From positions 11,077,014 to 11,141,013 of the forward strand of contig LS997562.1 in NCBI GenBank assembly GCA_000469685.2: a DNA stretch of 64,000 nt, in the 5' to 3' direction. The stretch is from Haemonchus contortus. Its lineage: Eukaryota > Nematoda > Chromadorea > Rhabditida > Trichostrongylidae. This document shows positions 20,561 to 30,030 of the stretch, one piece after another. The notes under the pieces are model-generated. The model was not told where the DNA came from, did not search any database, and saw only the letters and a program-made list of their open reading frames with translations. The position numbers and the translations under genes were made by a program. Each line of letters opens with the position of its first letter. Position 1 is the stretch's first letter.

Positions 20561-21721
20561 AATTTTGCTGAACGGTCAAAGTTTGTTAAAAGTGTGACAA
20601 TAAGGTGAAATGACAAAAGAGTCCGACAAAGCACGCAATGAGAAGAGGTCAGAGTCTGGGACAGTTCGTGAATGACGACGGCTAACCTTTGCACTGGTTG
20701 TTCTCAGTGGTGCGCGGGGCATCCTAAAAATCACTTTTTGAAACCCATTAAAACAGATGTTGTCTAATATGTAACTCACAAGTACTTCGACACCTTTATG
20801 CCCCATGAAAATAGTTGTTCCTTTACTCTAGACGCAGAACTAACAATTCCAAAAAGTAAGTACATTTGAGATCAATGTTGGAATTCCAGGAAAACATTAT
20901 CCATTCGCATAAGAAACTCCAAGAAAATTTTTTGCTTTGATTTTCATTTTCGCTGCAGTACCGTATCAGATCACTCGTGGTGACCTACAGCCAATGCCGT
21001 CGGTCCCTCCTTTTGTCGACGCTAACTCTTGCCGTCAACGCTATCTCCAGGTGCCATTCTCTGGTTTTTTGTTATTAACTCTACCTCGATGGGGACGATC
21101 GTTTTCGTTTTGCCCATCAAGGCCAGTGATCAAGACAGTAGAGTCTGATCTTCCGGGTGTGATGCAGTAGGGTCGGCACTGTCGCGTCGCGGCGGCAGCG
21201 ACGCCGCGTGCGAAGGAATCTAGCAGAATGCAGCAGCAAGTAAGAAATACAGGAGCACAAGAACTAACATTAGAATGATGCCCAAAATAATAACCGCGAA
21301 TCAATTGAGCTGTATGAAGACCGCTACAACGGCAGTGACGAGGCGAATGGTCCGCGACTGCCGCGCTCGGCGAATCGATTACACAAAACCGAACCTACTG
21401 CCCGTCTCCCTAATCTCCCCATACATATGGAAAATCTGGGGATGAAGGAGAGCCAGTTCGAAAGTTTTGGCGAGGTGAGCGCTTACTACTGCTGCCAGCT
21501 ATGGGGTTCGTTTCGTCAAATGTCCAATTTTTAGAAGACAACTCGAGAAAGTGTAGACCTAGGATTCAAGATATGAAATGCTAGACCCTTTTTATTGTAG
21601 TTTTATTGAGCTTGCTAACAACACTACGAATACTATTTACAAATTTTATCGTGGCTGTGCAGAAATAAATAACAGTTATTAATAGCAAGTAGGTAAGCAA
21701 AGCAAAACAGTATTTAACTAT
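20561..21721. other. Spacer with repeated intergenic block and A6 3' UTR
   Basis: 20930-21130 is similar to 10250-10500. 21230-21290 resembles a part of 25250-25300 (AGCAGAATGCA-CA-CAAGT-AGAAATAC). The A6 3' UTR lies at about 21595-21721, with AATAAAAC (minus) near 21599. No gene is supported. Confidence 0.5.
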
Positions 21722-22363
21722 TTAACTGTTCTTAAATGCTGGTTGCTGATCGACCGCTTTCTGGATTGGAATGCTCCTGGAGGTGATAGCCGGTTTGGCC
21801 TTCGGCACTTCGATAGACAGATGGCCATTTTCAGTAAGCGTGGATCGAATCTGATCGACGTCGACACCTTTTGGAACAGTCCACTGGCGAAGGAATGCCC
21901 TGCAAAAGAAGTAATTAGGAATACGTTTGTAAAATAAGGTCCATCTAGATCTTAGGGGATATGGGACTTACCTGGAGGTATAACTCGAGCCCTCTTTCAC
22001 TTCTTGTTTTCCTTCAACTGTCAGGGTTCGGCCATCGATATTCACTTTAAGCTCATCCGGCTTGAATTTCGAGACATCCAATGAAATTGCCAGTTTGGAG
22101 CCGTCATCGCTGACCTGTAAGAGTTTCACTTATTAGGTTGAAGAACACGGTGAGATGAGAAAACTTCTTCAAAACTTCTTACCAACCTTGCACAACTGGC
22201 CCTTGAGGCCTCCCTTCCCTGCTCTTCTCCTTGGTGGAGGAGGAGGGATTCGTTCAATTTGGTAGAACTGATTGAAGACGTCGTCGAGCTCGCTGAAGAC
22301 GTCATCAAGAAGACGAGGCAGAATCGCCTTCTCCGTAGAAAATGGAAGAATGCAGATAGACAT
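21722..22363 (-). CDS. A6: class A small heat-shock protein with extended tail
   Basis: Exons 22187-22363, 21972-22114 and 21722-21899 give 165 aa, the longest class A copy. The arm is MSICILPFSTEKAILP and a proline/arginine-rich linker (PPPPRRRAGK). The alpha-crystallin domain has two unusual changes: RAFLRQW for RSFLRQW at the exon 3 start, and PKGVDVDQIR for PEGVDVEQIR. The C-terminus has SIPIQ followed by KAVDQQPAFKNS, six residues beyond A1. Splice sites and phases match the family. It pairs with B5 through the promoter at 22364-22773 and is expected to be heat-induced. Confidence 0.92.
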
Positions 22364-22773
22364 CGTCGATTGCTGAGTTGTATAAGCTCTGTGTGCTGGA
22401 TTCGCTATTCCCGGAGCTGCTTATATACCGTTAGGGGAGATCCTCCGGAACCTTCGCGAACCATCTGACCCCGCCCCTTCATCTCGCTGCGCCGGCGATA
22501 AACAAGCTGATTGGCGGGGCCACCCTGCGAGAGAGAGTGAGACGCCGGCGAAACAACAAACAATGAACGTTGCAGAAGGCTCTAGAAGACCATCGCCGCG
22601 GGTATATAAGGAGCTCCCGGAACAGTTTCCAATATTGCTTTGCTTCAATCTTCTTTCAAGCAGTTACCTTATCTGTGTAAGTCTTTTTCGAGATTCTTTT
22701 TCTCAAGTATACTCCGCTATGGTGAAAATCTCATCCATGACTATATTATTTAGGAAATTCCTAGCAGCCAATA
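22364..22773. promoter_or_regulatory. Bidirectional heat-shock promoter of A6/B5, with B5 5' UTR intron
   Basis: The A6 side has CCGGAACCTTCGCGAACC at 22445-22462 and TATATAAG (minus) near 22430-22437. The B5 side has GAACGTTGCAGAAGGCTCTAGAAG at 22565-22588 and TATATAAG at 22603-22610. GC boxes, the TAAACAAGCTGATTGGCGGGG stretch and the GAAACAACAAACAATGAACG run lie between. The B5 5' UTR intron is 22677-22753. It is very close to the A5/B4 promoter, showing recent duplication of that pair. Confidence 0.8.
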
Positions 22774-23566
22774 ATGGTGTTGTGGCCAGTAGCTCGTCTA
22801 ACGGACCGTATGCTTTACGATACAATGAGAGATCTCGACCTTCTCGAAAGAAGCATCTTCCCATATTGGAGAGATGCTGACCATTCAGTGCTTTATGTGG
22901 CCAACGAAACTCAGCAGGTAGGAGTTTTACTCCCTTCAAAGGCCATAAATGACTGTGAGCGACTGAAAAGATTGATTTCGACTTTAGATGGTCGACGACG
23001 ACAAAAGATTCGCCGTCTCATTGGATGTGTCCCAGTTCCGCCCAGAGGAGTTGAATGTGCATTTGGAAGGGCGCGAGTTGACCATCGAAGGGAAGCAGGA
23101 GCACAAAACGGCGAACAGCGCTATACACAGGTGGGTGCTACCAGTCCCTTTGTCATTACGGATTTTAATGTCCCGTGAATGTGTTATACAGTAACCCGAA
23201 GGCACACTCATGCGTCTCCAAACACCCGTCACGTAGACGACTCAACAAAAAGGTACCTTGGGCGAGGCCCACGGTATGGTGGTGGGCTGTTGGTGGGGTG
23301 GGGGTAGGGCTACTGTATCACACGTTCAGGGGACCGTAAAATCTGACTTGTGTCCCTTTATGTAGCATGTGCATTCAATATTTATTGGTTGAACCAAATA
23401 TTGTAGGTCTTTCACTCGCAAATATCTGCTTCCCGAAAATGTCGATCTGGAGGCTATTCGTACCCAGCTCGACGACAAGGGTCGTTTATCAGTCGAGGCT
23501 CCAAAGAACACCGAGGGCCACAAGCAGAAGAAAACTATTCCTATCATGGCCGCTCCTCAAAAGTAA
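22774..23566 (+). CDS. B5: class B small heat-shock protein with enlarged intron 2
   Basis: Exons 22774-22917, 22988-23130 and 23407-23566 give 148 aa. The arm is MVLWPVARLTDRMLYDTMRD and LLERSIFPYWRDADHSVLYVA. The alpha-crystallin domain runs from MVDDDKRFAVSLDVSQF to EAPKNTEG, with KKTIPIMAAPQK at the end. Intron 2 is 276 bp against about 70 bp in the other B genes, because a small inverted-repeat element sits in it (about 23150-23342). The splice ends GTGGGT and TTGTAG are still usable. Partner of A6. Confidence 0.92.
23150..23342. mobile_element. Short inverted-repeat insertion in B5 intron 2
   Basis: The left end has ATGTCCCGTGAATGTGTTAT followed by ACAGTAACCC. The complement of the right end has a matching, slightly diverged copy (CCCCTGAACGTGTGATACAGTAGCCC-like). 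About 190 bp long and non-coding. The extra length of this intron equals its size, so it inserted after the B4/B5 duplication. Confidence 0.65.
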
Positions 23567-23644
23567 TGTAACTCGAGCCAACTACTTGTACACATGTTAA
23601 TAATACAGTTGTTCAAAGTTAAGTAGAGTTTCCTATACGAGTAA
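23567..23644. other. B5 3' flank
   Basis: Short 3' UTR-like stretch of B5. A mobile element begins at about 23645, and AATAAA-bearing sequence resumes only after it, near 24099. Confidence 0.5.
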
Positions 23645-23970
23645 TCAAAGGCACAGTTTACGATATTTTTGGGTATCCGGTTTTGGAAGGACGTCGTCCA
23701 GACAAGGGCAAATAAGGTGAGAAGAGCGAGAGTCGGCGCATTTAAAGAAAAATAAAAGTTCAAAAAAGTAGTTAAACTGAGTGTTGGACAGTGTGGGACA
23801 CTCTTCTGACATAACATCGGTCGATGGGCGTGGCATCCGACCAGTAGCGGGGCTCCTGTTATGCCCTAGCTCTTGAGTCCTTGGGCCCGACAGAGTCCTT
23901 TTCCTTAGGGACCCCTGGGTAATCTTGAGGGGAATCTAAAAAACCATTTTTATTGTGAACTGTGCCTTTA
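23645..23970. mobile_element. MITE-like element with AAAGGCACAGTT ends (about 325 bp)
   Basis: The left end AAAGGCACAGTTTACGATA at 23647 and the right end TATTGTGAACTGTGCCTTT at about 23950-23968 form terminal inverted repeats. The interior shares words with 16233-16900. No coding capacity. It separates the B5 coding end from its likely poly(A) signal near 24099, so it inserted into the 3' UTR region. Confidence 0.75.
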
Positions 23971-24163
23971 ACTAGTGAGTAGCGGTAGTATTAGCTAATC
24001 AGTTTTACTGTTTTTGTGTTTGTCTGTATATTTGCTGTTGAAATTTACCCAACGTATATTCATGCTTTCATAGTTATTACAGTTGCGCTTGATACTCAAT
24101 AAACATTGTGCTTAGTGATGTGAAAATGTCCTAACAATAACAGAAGCATTGGAAACTTCCTAT

Positions 24164-24434
24164 TGGCTGCTTTCATAGTCCGCCGGCCGGCGTGCCGGCG
24201 TGCCGGCGAGCGTGCCGGCGGAGGCAGTGCTAGGGGGGAGGAGGGAGGCAGACAGTGTAAGGCAAACAGTCCACGCCCCTTCGAAGGGTTGAAAACAAAC
24301 AACCTTCGAAGGGGCGTGGACTGTTTGCCTTACACTGTCTGCCTCCCTCCTCCCCCCTAGCACTGCCTCCGCCGGCACGCTCGCCGGCACGCCGGCACGC
24401 CGGCCGGCCGGCCGGCTGACTATGAAAGCAGCCA
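24164..24434. repeat. Near-perfect GC-rich hairpin, about 120 bp arms
   Basis: The sequence from TGGCTGCTTTCATAGTC to its complement at 24418-24434 is inverted around a loop of about 15 bp at 24288-24302. The arms include repeated GCCGGC/CGTGCCGG words and a purine-rich GGGGGGAGGAGGGAGG tract. Composition differs sharply from the AT-rich flanks. The long ORFs that cross it are a by-product of the palindrome. Confidence 0.85.
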
Positions 24435-24789
24435 TTCAAGTAGCCTAATCCGTAGACCAAGTCTGAGTACGTCTCCCGTTGAAACTGTTTGCTGATAGCT
24501 ATTTCAGGCAAATTAGCTAACGTATTCAGCGCTAGCGCTAATAGAAGAAGGAGTTCAGCCTCTCCTCGTCCAGTAGCATCATGTATGACCGTCCTATAAT
24601 AAATGAGAAATCGGACAAGTTCATCACTCTCGAAAGGAGAAGATAGAAGTTTACTGTTTATTATAGTTGTATAGGTCAATAAAAACAGTCTTTACAGTGC
24701 ACAATAGGTCGCACCGGTCGTACCAGTACTTCATTAACCTGTACAACTATGATAAGGGACATTTCTATTTACTATGGAGCTTTGAAGAG
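24435..24789. other. Spacer, no gene seen
   Basis: AT-rich, between the hairpin and psiB. A class B exon 3 would be expected here for psiB but none is recognisable. AATAAA words on both strands occur near 24597 and 24678. Confidence 0.5.
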
Positions 24790-25050
24790 AATGAAAACTT
24801 GGCTGGTGTTTGGAGCTGCTCCCACCTTGTTTCCTGCTAGCCTTCATGGACCCCGAGCACTTTTCCATATGCACGTCCAATCTCTCGTGCGGAAACGGGG
24901 CACATTCAAGGAGATAGCGAATTTGTTGCTGGCGTCCACAATCTACAGTTGAAATAAAACTTCTGGTGTCCTTCGATTTCATTGGTCTCATGAAGCATTA
25001 AATAGTCGGCTTTATTCAATAAGAAGGTCGAGATCTTTCGTGGGGTCACA
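24790..25050 (-). pseudogene. psiB: relic of a class B small heat-shock gene
   Basis: On the minus strand, GATCTCGACCTTCT (near 25030) and GCTTCATGAGACCAATGAAA (near 24985) match parts of class B exon 1. The exon 2 match begins GTGGACGCCAGCAACAAATT near 24945 and runs past GTGCATATGGAAA. The exon 1 middle has lost bases and gained a TGA-type stop; the codon for the first Met is not kept. The intron acceptor reads CTGTAG-like. No exon 3 is found downstream, and no class A partner or TATA/heat-shock promoter is found upstream. It is the most decayed member of the array. Confidence 0.8.
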
Positions 25051-25774
25051 TTCTGTTTACAAGTTCGAGCAGATTTCTCTCCTACAAGTTTTATGCAGAG
25101 CATTACTTTTTGAGCGGTGGGATAACCTATTCTCTTCTTGAAGGGTATGGGGTTAGCTCTGTAGCATGTCAGCGTTATGTTAGCGCGCTGTATTCACCAT
25201 TTTTCGGGTGTGGTGCAGTAGGAACGAAATTGCCGTGTGGCGGCGAGAGAGACGCCGCGCGCAAAGAAATGTAGCAGAATGCACCACCAAGTCAGAAATA
25301 CAATCCCCCATTCCTCCCTCGGAGGACTCCTTACTCGTGCGGTGGTGGCGGCGGTAGAGAAGGGTAAGGTTCTAATGCAGCTGACATGATATTTGGTTGT
25401 GCCGTCGTTGAGGGCCAACGTTCTCGTTCTGTCCTCAATGCCACTGGGCACACTTGGAAGACATGGGGACAAACTGCCTTTTTTTGTGGTTCAATTTCCT
25501 TGTCCCAGCTCAAAGCTATGAAGTTTGTCTGACGCATCGCCACTCTTGAAGAGATTACTTCGAAATAAATAGACCAGGCTTAAAATGTACTGAATTCCCG
25601 GTATGGTAAGATGTGCTGATGTGAAAGCATTTTTTATTCAAGGTTTTATTAGACACTGCTAACAACACTACTAAAACTATATACAATTGCGGAATTACAA
25701 GAGATCGTATTTCATCCTGATTGAACAGAAACAAATAACAATGGTTAATGATAATTAGTTGAGCAATGCAGTAG
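25051..25774. other. Spacer and A7 3' UTR
   Basis: 25200-25300 shares sequence with 21160-21290. 25490-25680 shares the class A 3' flank (TTTTATTAGACACTGCTAAC) with 17290-17330; AATAAAAC (minus) near 25643 is the likely A7 poly(A) signal. Confidence 0.5.
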
Positions 25775-26417
25775 TTAACTGCTCTTCACTGATGGTTGAT
25801 CAACCGCTTTCTGGATTGGAATGCTCCTGGAGGTGATGGCCGGTTTGGGCTTCGGCACTTCGATGGCTAGTTGACCATCTTCAGTAAGAGTGGATCGGAT
25901 CTGCTCGACGTCGACACCTTCTGGAACAGTCCATTGGCGAAGGAATGACCTGTAAGAGAAGTAATTCAGAATAAGGCGGTAAAATAAGGCGAATCTAGAT
26001 ATTAGGGGCTACGGTACTTACCTGGCAGTATAACTCGAGCCTTCCTTCACTTCTTGTTTACCTTCGACAGTCAGGGTTCGGCCATCGAGGTTCACTTTCA
26101 GCTCATCTGGCTTGAATTTCGAGACATCCAATGAGATCGCCAACTTGGACCCGTCATCGCTGACCTGCAAGAGTTATACTTACAATTAGTGGGTTGTAAA
26201 ATATAGCGAACTAAAAATCACACTGCTTGAACTTCTCACATACCTTACATACTTGGCCCACGGAACTTTTCCTCCCTGCTGCTCTTGTTGGAGGAGGAGA
26301 AGGGATTCGTTCAATCTGGTAGAACTGATTGAAGGCGTCGTCGAGCTCGCTGAAGACGTCATCGAGAAGGCGAGGCAGGATCGCCTCAGAAGCAAATGGA
26401 AGAATGCAGAGAGACAT
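25775..26417 (-). CDS. A7: class A small heat-shock protein
   Basis: Exons 26244-26417, 26022-26164 and 25775-25949 give 163 aa. The arm is MSLCILPFASEAILP with the acidic DDVFSELDDAF segment and a PSPPPTRAAGR linker. The alpha-crystallin domain runs from VSDDGSKLAISLDVSKF to EVPKPKPA. The C-terminus has SIPIQKAVDQPSVKSS, so the tail resembles A5 and A6 more than A1, A2 and A4. Splicing is canonical and in the family phases. It is paired with B6, the most diverged complete B copy, and both should answer to the heat-shock elements at 26418-26821. Confidence 0.93.
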
Positions 26418-26821
26418 TGTTGATTGCTGAGTAGTTCAAGCTTAGTGTGCTGGAACCGCTACTCTCGGAGCTTCTTATATACCATTCGGGCCGATTCTTC
26501 CAGAACCTTCACGAACCTTCTCACCCCGCCCCTTCCCCTCGCCACGCCGGCGATGAGTCAGCTGGTGGGCGGGGCCCGGCGAGAGAAAGCGAAGCGCCGA
26601 CGAAACAACAAACAACGAACGTTCCATAAGGTTCTCGAAGGCTGTCGCTGCGGGTACATAAAGAGCTACGCAAAACAGTTTCAGTAGCGTTTCGCTTCAA
26701 TCTTCCTTCGAACAACCTTATCTCTGTGAGTTCTTTGCTGTAGTTCTTGAGCATTCGTCTCGTTTCGTTATGAAATACCCTAAATCATGGCCATCTTTCA
26801 GGAAATTCTTAATAATTACTC
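26418..26821. promoter_or_regulatory. Bidirectional heat-shock promoter of A7/B6, with B6 5' UTR intron
   Basis: The A7 side has TTCTTCCAGAACCTTCACGAAC at 26494-26515 and TATAAG (minus) near 26474-26480. The B6 side has GAACGTTCCATAAGGTTCTCGAAG at 26617-26640 and TACATAAA at 26655-26662. GC boxes flank GATGAGTCAGCTGGTGGG. The GAAACAACAAACAACGAACG run is at 26602-26621. The B6 5' UTR intron is 26726-26801. Confidence 0.8.
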
Positions 26822-27413
26822 ATGGATTCAATGTTGGGTTTGTGTCCAGTACGACGGACAATAGACCACAGGATGCGCGACAAATTAAGGGACCTTCGTC
26901 ATTCCGAAAGAAGCATCTTCCAATATTGGACAGAGGCTGACCACTCAGTACTTCATGTAGGCAACGAAACTCAGCAGGTAGGGGTTTTTCTCTCCTAAAA
27001 GGTCATAAATGACTGTGAACGCTTTTTGAAGGTTAATTTTGCCTTCAGATGGTGGATGATGACAAGAAATTTGTCGTCTTCTTGGATGTGTCCCAGTTCC
27101 GGCCTGACGAACTGAACGTGCATCTAGAGGGGCAAGAGCTGATCATTGAAGGCAAGCAGGAACACAAAGCGAGGAATGGTGCCCTGCTCAGGTGAGTGTT
27201 ATCAATTTCCATCCTGTCAGTGTGTTTAGTGATTCATATTGATCGCCACGAATTTTCAGATCGTTCACTCGCAGATGGCTGCTGCCCAAAAATGTTGATT
27301 TGGAGTCTATTCGTACTCAGCTTGATGACAAAGGCCATTTGTCCGTAGAAGCATCGAAGATTCCTGAGGGCCACGAGAGCAGGCGAACTATCCCTATCAT
27401 GATCAAGCACTGA
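26822..27413 (+). CDS. B6: diverged class B small heat-shock protein
   Basis: Exons 26822-26977, 27049-27191 and 27260-27413 give 150 aa; a second in-frame ATG at 26831 would give 147 aa and aligns better to the other B starts. The arm is changed (MLGLCPVRRTIDHRMRDKLR) but keeps YWTEADHSVLHV. The alpha-crystallin domain has F-V-V-F-L for F-A-V-S-L, GQELIIEG for GRELTIEG, and ARNGALL at the exon 2 end. The IPI motif is kept (RTIPIMIKH). The frame is open throughout, so it is likely functional or only recently released. It closes the array on the right. Confidence 0.88.
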
Positions 27414-28428
27414 ATGTGCAAGACTCTGAGACCATTTTATTGTACAGCTGTAAGGATATTATTGTACAGATAATTGGTCGGTGCCTCATCCATTTCCCAG
27501 CTTGTTTTGTTGAAATATTTTCGAATGAGTTTTTTTTTTTGTATTTTGTTTTTGTATTGTGCCTAGTTGGTGACCGTGATTAAAGTTATCACTTTCCAAT
27601 TATGAATAACATCTTCTTTGGATTGATTCGAAGGACAGTCTGTGGGCGTTGATCAATCCCGTCAAGGGTACGCCCCGCATTCGACTTCCATTCAGAATCG
27701 TAGTGGCATAATAAGTGCGTATGTGGCCTATACAATGACTTCCGGTGGTCAGCCGATGTGCAAGTCGGTACAGTTACCTTTCCAGATAAATTTGGTACAA
27801 TGCACCGACCGGAAGGATGGAAGGTCTAGTTGGCCTAAGCAGACACCTATCCGTGACTCGAAGCTGTGACCATGCGTGTGTGATAGTGCGTCACTTGCCT
27901 CTAAACCATCTTCATCCGTTTCCTTTTTCGGATCGATCACGGGGGAGATTTACTGCTGTATGGGTAGTAGTTACGGATGTGTTGCATGCTTACAGCTCTA
28001 CGGAACTGACTAAGGTAACACCACTGCACATGGAGCCCTACGAACTATGAAAGTATAGCGATCCGTCCGAGTAAAAACTTAAATAGCCACCTTTTCCGTT
28101 ACCTATTCCTTTACTGGCACTAGTGATTGACCCTCCAGTCCTTTAGGGAAACAGAAAGCCTGACCAGACAGGATGGGAACATTCTTCGATGATACCCGGA
28201 CCGTGCGTATGGTCGGGCGCCTCCTGCCAAGACGCTGCCCTTGCCCATCTATCTTCTTACCCCTGCCGAACACAAAATGCCTTCTTACCTTTCCTTTAAC
28301 TGCTGAATATGGATGGCAATTGCAGGACTCTTTACTACTCAAAAGTTTATTTCTTGTAATATTAAGTGTAGACAAGTCGAAGAAAACAAACGTAGGAATC
28401 AAATCATTGTGTTCACGGAGTCTAGCCA
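27414..28428. other. B6 3' UTR, then a dispersed repeat, no gene seen
   Basis: The B6 3' UTR extends past 27550. About 27645-27800 is a repeat also found inverted at about 56725-56855 (shared words CGTAGTGGC, GCGTATGTGGCCTAT and CAAGTCGGT). 28100-28420 shows no supported gene. Confidence 0.5.
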
Positions 28429-30030
28429 TCATTTTCGTTTTGGTGTTTTGCTCTTAGGAGTTTTCTTTTTTGGCGTAGAAGCGGCTTTCGCTTTCGGTTT
28501 CTCCTTCTTTTTCGGCGTTGTTGGCTTAGCTGGTTTCGATGCCGCCCTGGCCACCTTTGCCTCCTTGGCCTTTTTCTTCATATCGTCTTTCATAGCTCCT
28601 ACGATCTTATCCACGAGAGTGTTCACTCCAGGGAGCTTCTCAGGAGGTACTCCGGTTGCTTTCTTTGCGGCTTCTAGGAAATACTATGTATGAGATCTTA
28701 GCTTTTTGCCATGATCAACTTGCACGCCAGACTATTTAACCTCTTGGGGATGCGCCATGCCTTCAGAAACCTCACTGGATTGTCAGTTGGGAATGAATGA
28801 ATTGGAGGGCTTCTCAATAGTAAGATTCTGTCTCGAAGACAGAGACCAAGAGATTGGCTAATCTCTAGAGGAGCTCAACCAGTCAAGGCTTCGCGACATT
28901 GAAGTGGGCAAAAGTGCATGGCGCACCAACTTGATGTGGGTGTGGGCCTACGTATATTCCCCAAATGACGGTATCGACATTGGCCATTATTTTATAATGA
29001 ACATGCTCACCTGGGTGATAGTCCGGCGGAGGAGGAGGTTCGACGGGTGGGGGAGGAGGTGCTTCATGTGTAGACGAAGACGACGCAAAGGGATCAGGAA
29101 GATTGGCGGGAGGCGGTGGGGGTGGAGGCGGTGGGATATATGGTGGTGCTGGTGGTGGTGGAGGTGGCGGTGGTGGCGGTTCTGGTGGTGGGGGTGGTGG
29201 TACATAGGGCTCCGGTGCCGATGGTGTGGCAAAAGGATCCGGTGTAGGTTGCGGTGGGGGTGGTGGAGGCGGCATGGGATAAGGTTGCGGAGGAGGTGGC
29301 CCGGGGAAAGGTTGCGGAGGAGGTGGCCCAGGAAAAGATTGGGGAGCAGGTGGCCCAGGAAAAGGTTGCGGAGGAGGTGGGGCGGGATAGGGTTGTGGTG
29401 GAGGTGGTCCACCACCCACATCAGCAGGAGGAATCGGTGCACCCGGTCCAACGTCTGCTGGTCCTGGAGATACAGGCTCTTGAGCTTGAACTTCAGACGG
29501 AGTGAGACTTTCACTGAGAGCCTGAAAATTGAAGGGACTTTTGGAAGAAAACTTTGGCTCTCATATTGAAATGTCTGTTATGTAGCATCGGATCAACCCT
29601 GTAAGACCTATTCATAGACAGGAGGATTCCTTCTTCTTGTTACTAGTAAACTGAAAGGGCCCAGGGAAATTGAAGGGCTACTCCGACTGGTGAAACACGT
29701 AGTGGGAACCACTCAGAACTTGAAACCTTTGAGAATGACTTTGGATAAGCTTCGCATACATCACAAGGGAGCATTCCCAAACCTTTATCAGCACATCCAA
29801 CTAATTCATGTAGTCAGCTAGGAGAGGGTGAGTCTTGAAAATAGTCCAAATATTTGCACGCTTACCCCTTGGCTTCCGCCATCTCCTGTACCTTCTTCTT
29901 CTTCATCGTCACCTTTCTTTGAGCAACCGAAACTGATTCCTCCAGTGATCACAAATGTCATGAGAATAGCTAAGCTATTTATGAACGAATATACAACGTC
30001 CGCATCTTGTGCTGCTGCCAACGATGACAT
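28429..30030 (-). CDS. Single-pass membrane protein with proline-rich middle and lysine-rich tail
   Basis: Three exons fit with matching phases: 29866-30030, 29011-29521 and 28429-28673, giving about 306 aa. The start MSSLAAAQDADVV follows a TTTCAG acceptor by one base, as expected for a trans-spliced nematode gene. Residues 17-36 form one hydrophobic helix (NSLAILMTFVITGGISF), followed by GCSKKGDDEEEEG. Exon 2 encodes roughly 170 residues dominated by proline, with PPPPQPFPG-type repeats. Exon 3 ends in a basic tail rich in KKK/PK (about 65 residues, last residues KTPKRK). I do not recognise the family and assign no function. The last splice is inferred from phase and acceptor only, so exon 3 could belong to another gene. 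Confidence 0.6.

Noticed and set aside
24160..24679. Long overlapping ORFs on both strands (65-149 codons)
   Set aside because: They run through the GC-rich hairpin and repeat each other as reverse complements; the open frames are a by-product of composition.
28690..28860. Possible major-sperm-protein-like peptide (SPPIHSFPTDNPVRFLK) on the minus strand
   Set aside because: The reading has nearby stops, lacks usable splice sites and matches only a few positions; the flanking exons join in phase without it.
28904..29569. 221-codon plus-strand ORF rich in W and R
   Set aside because: It is the antisense of the proline-rich exon; proline codons read backwards give W/R/G codons.
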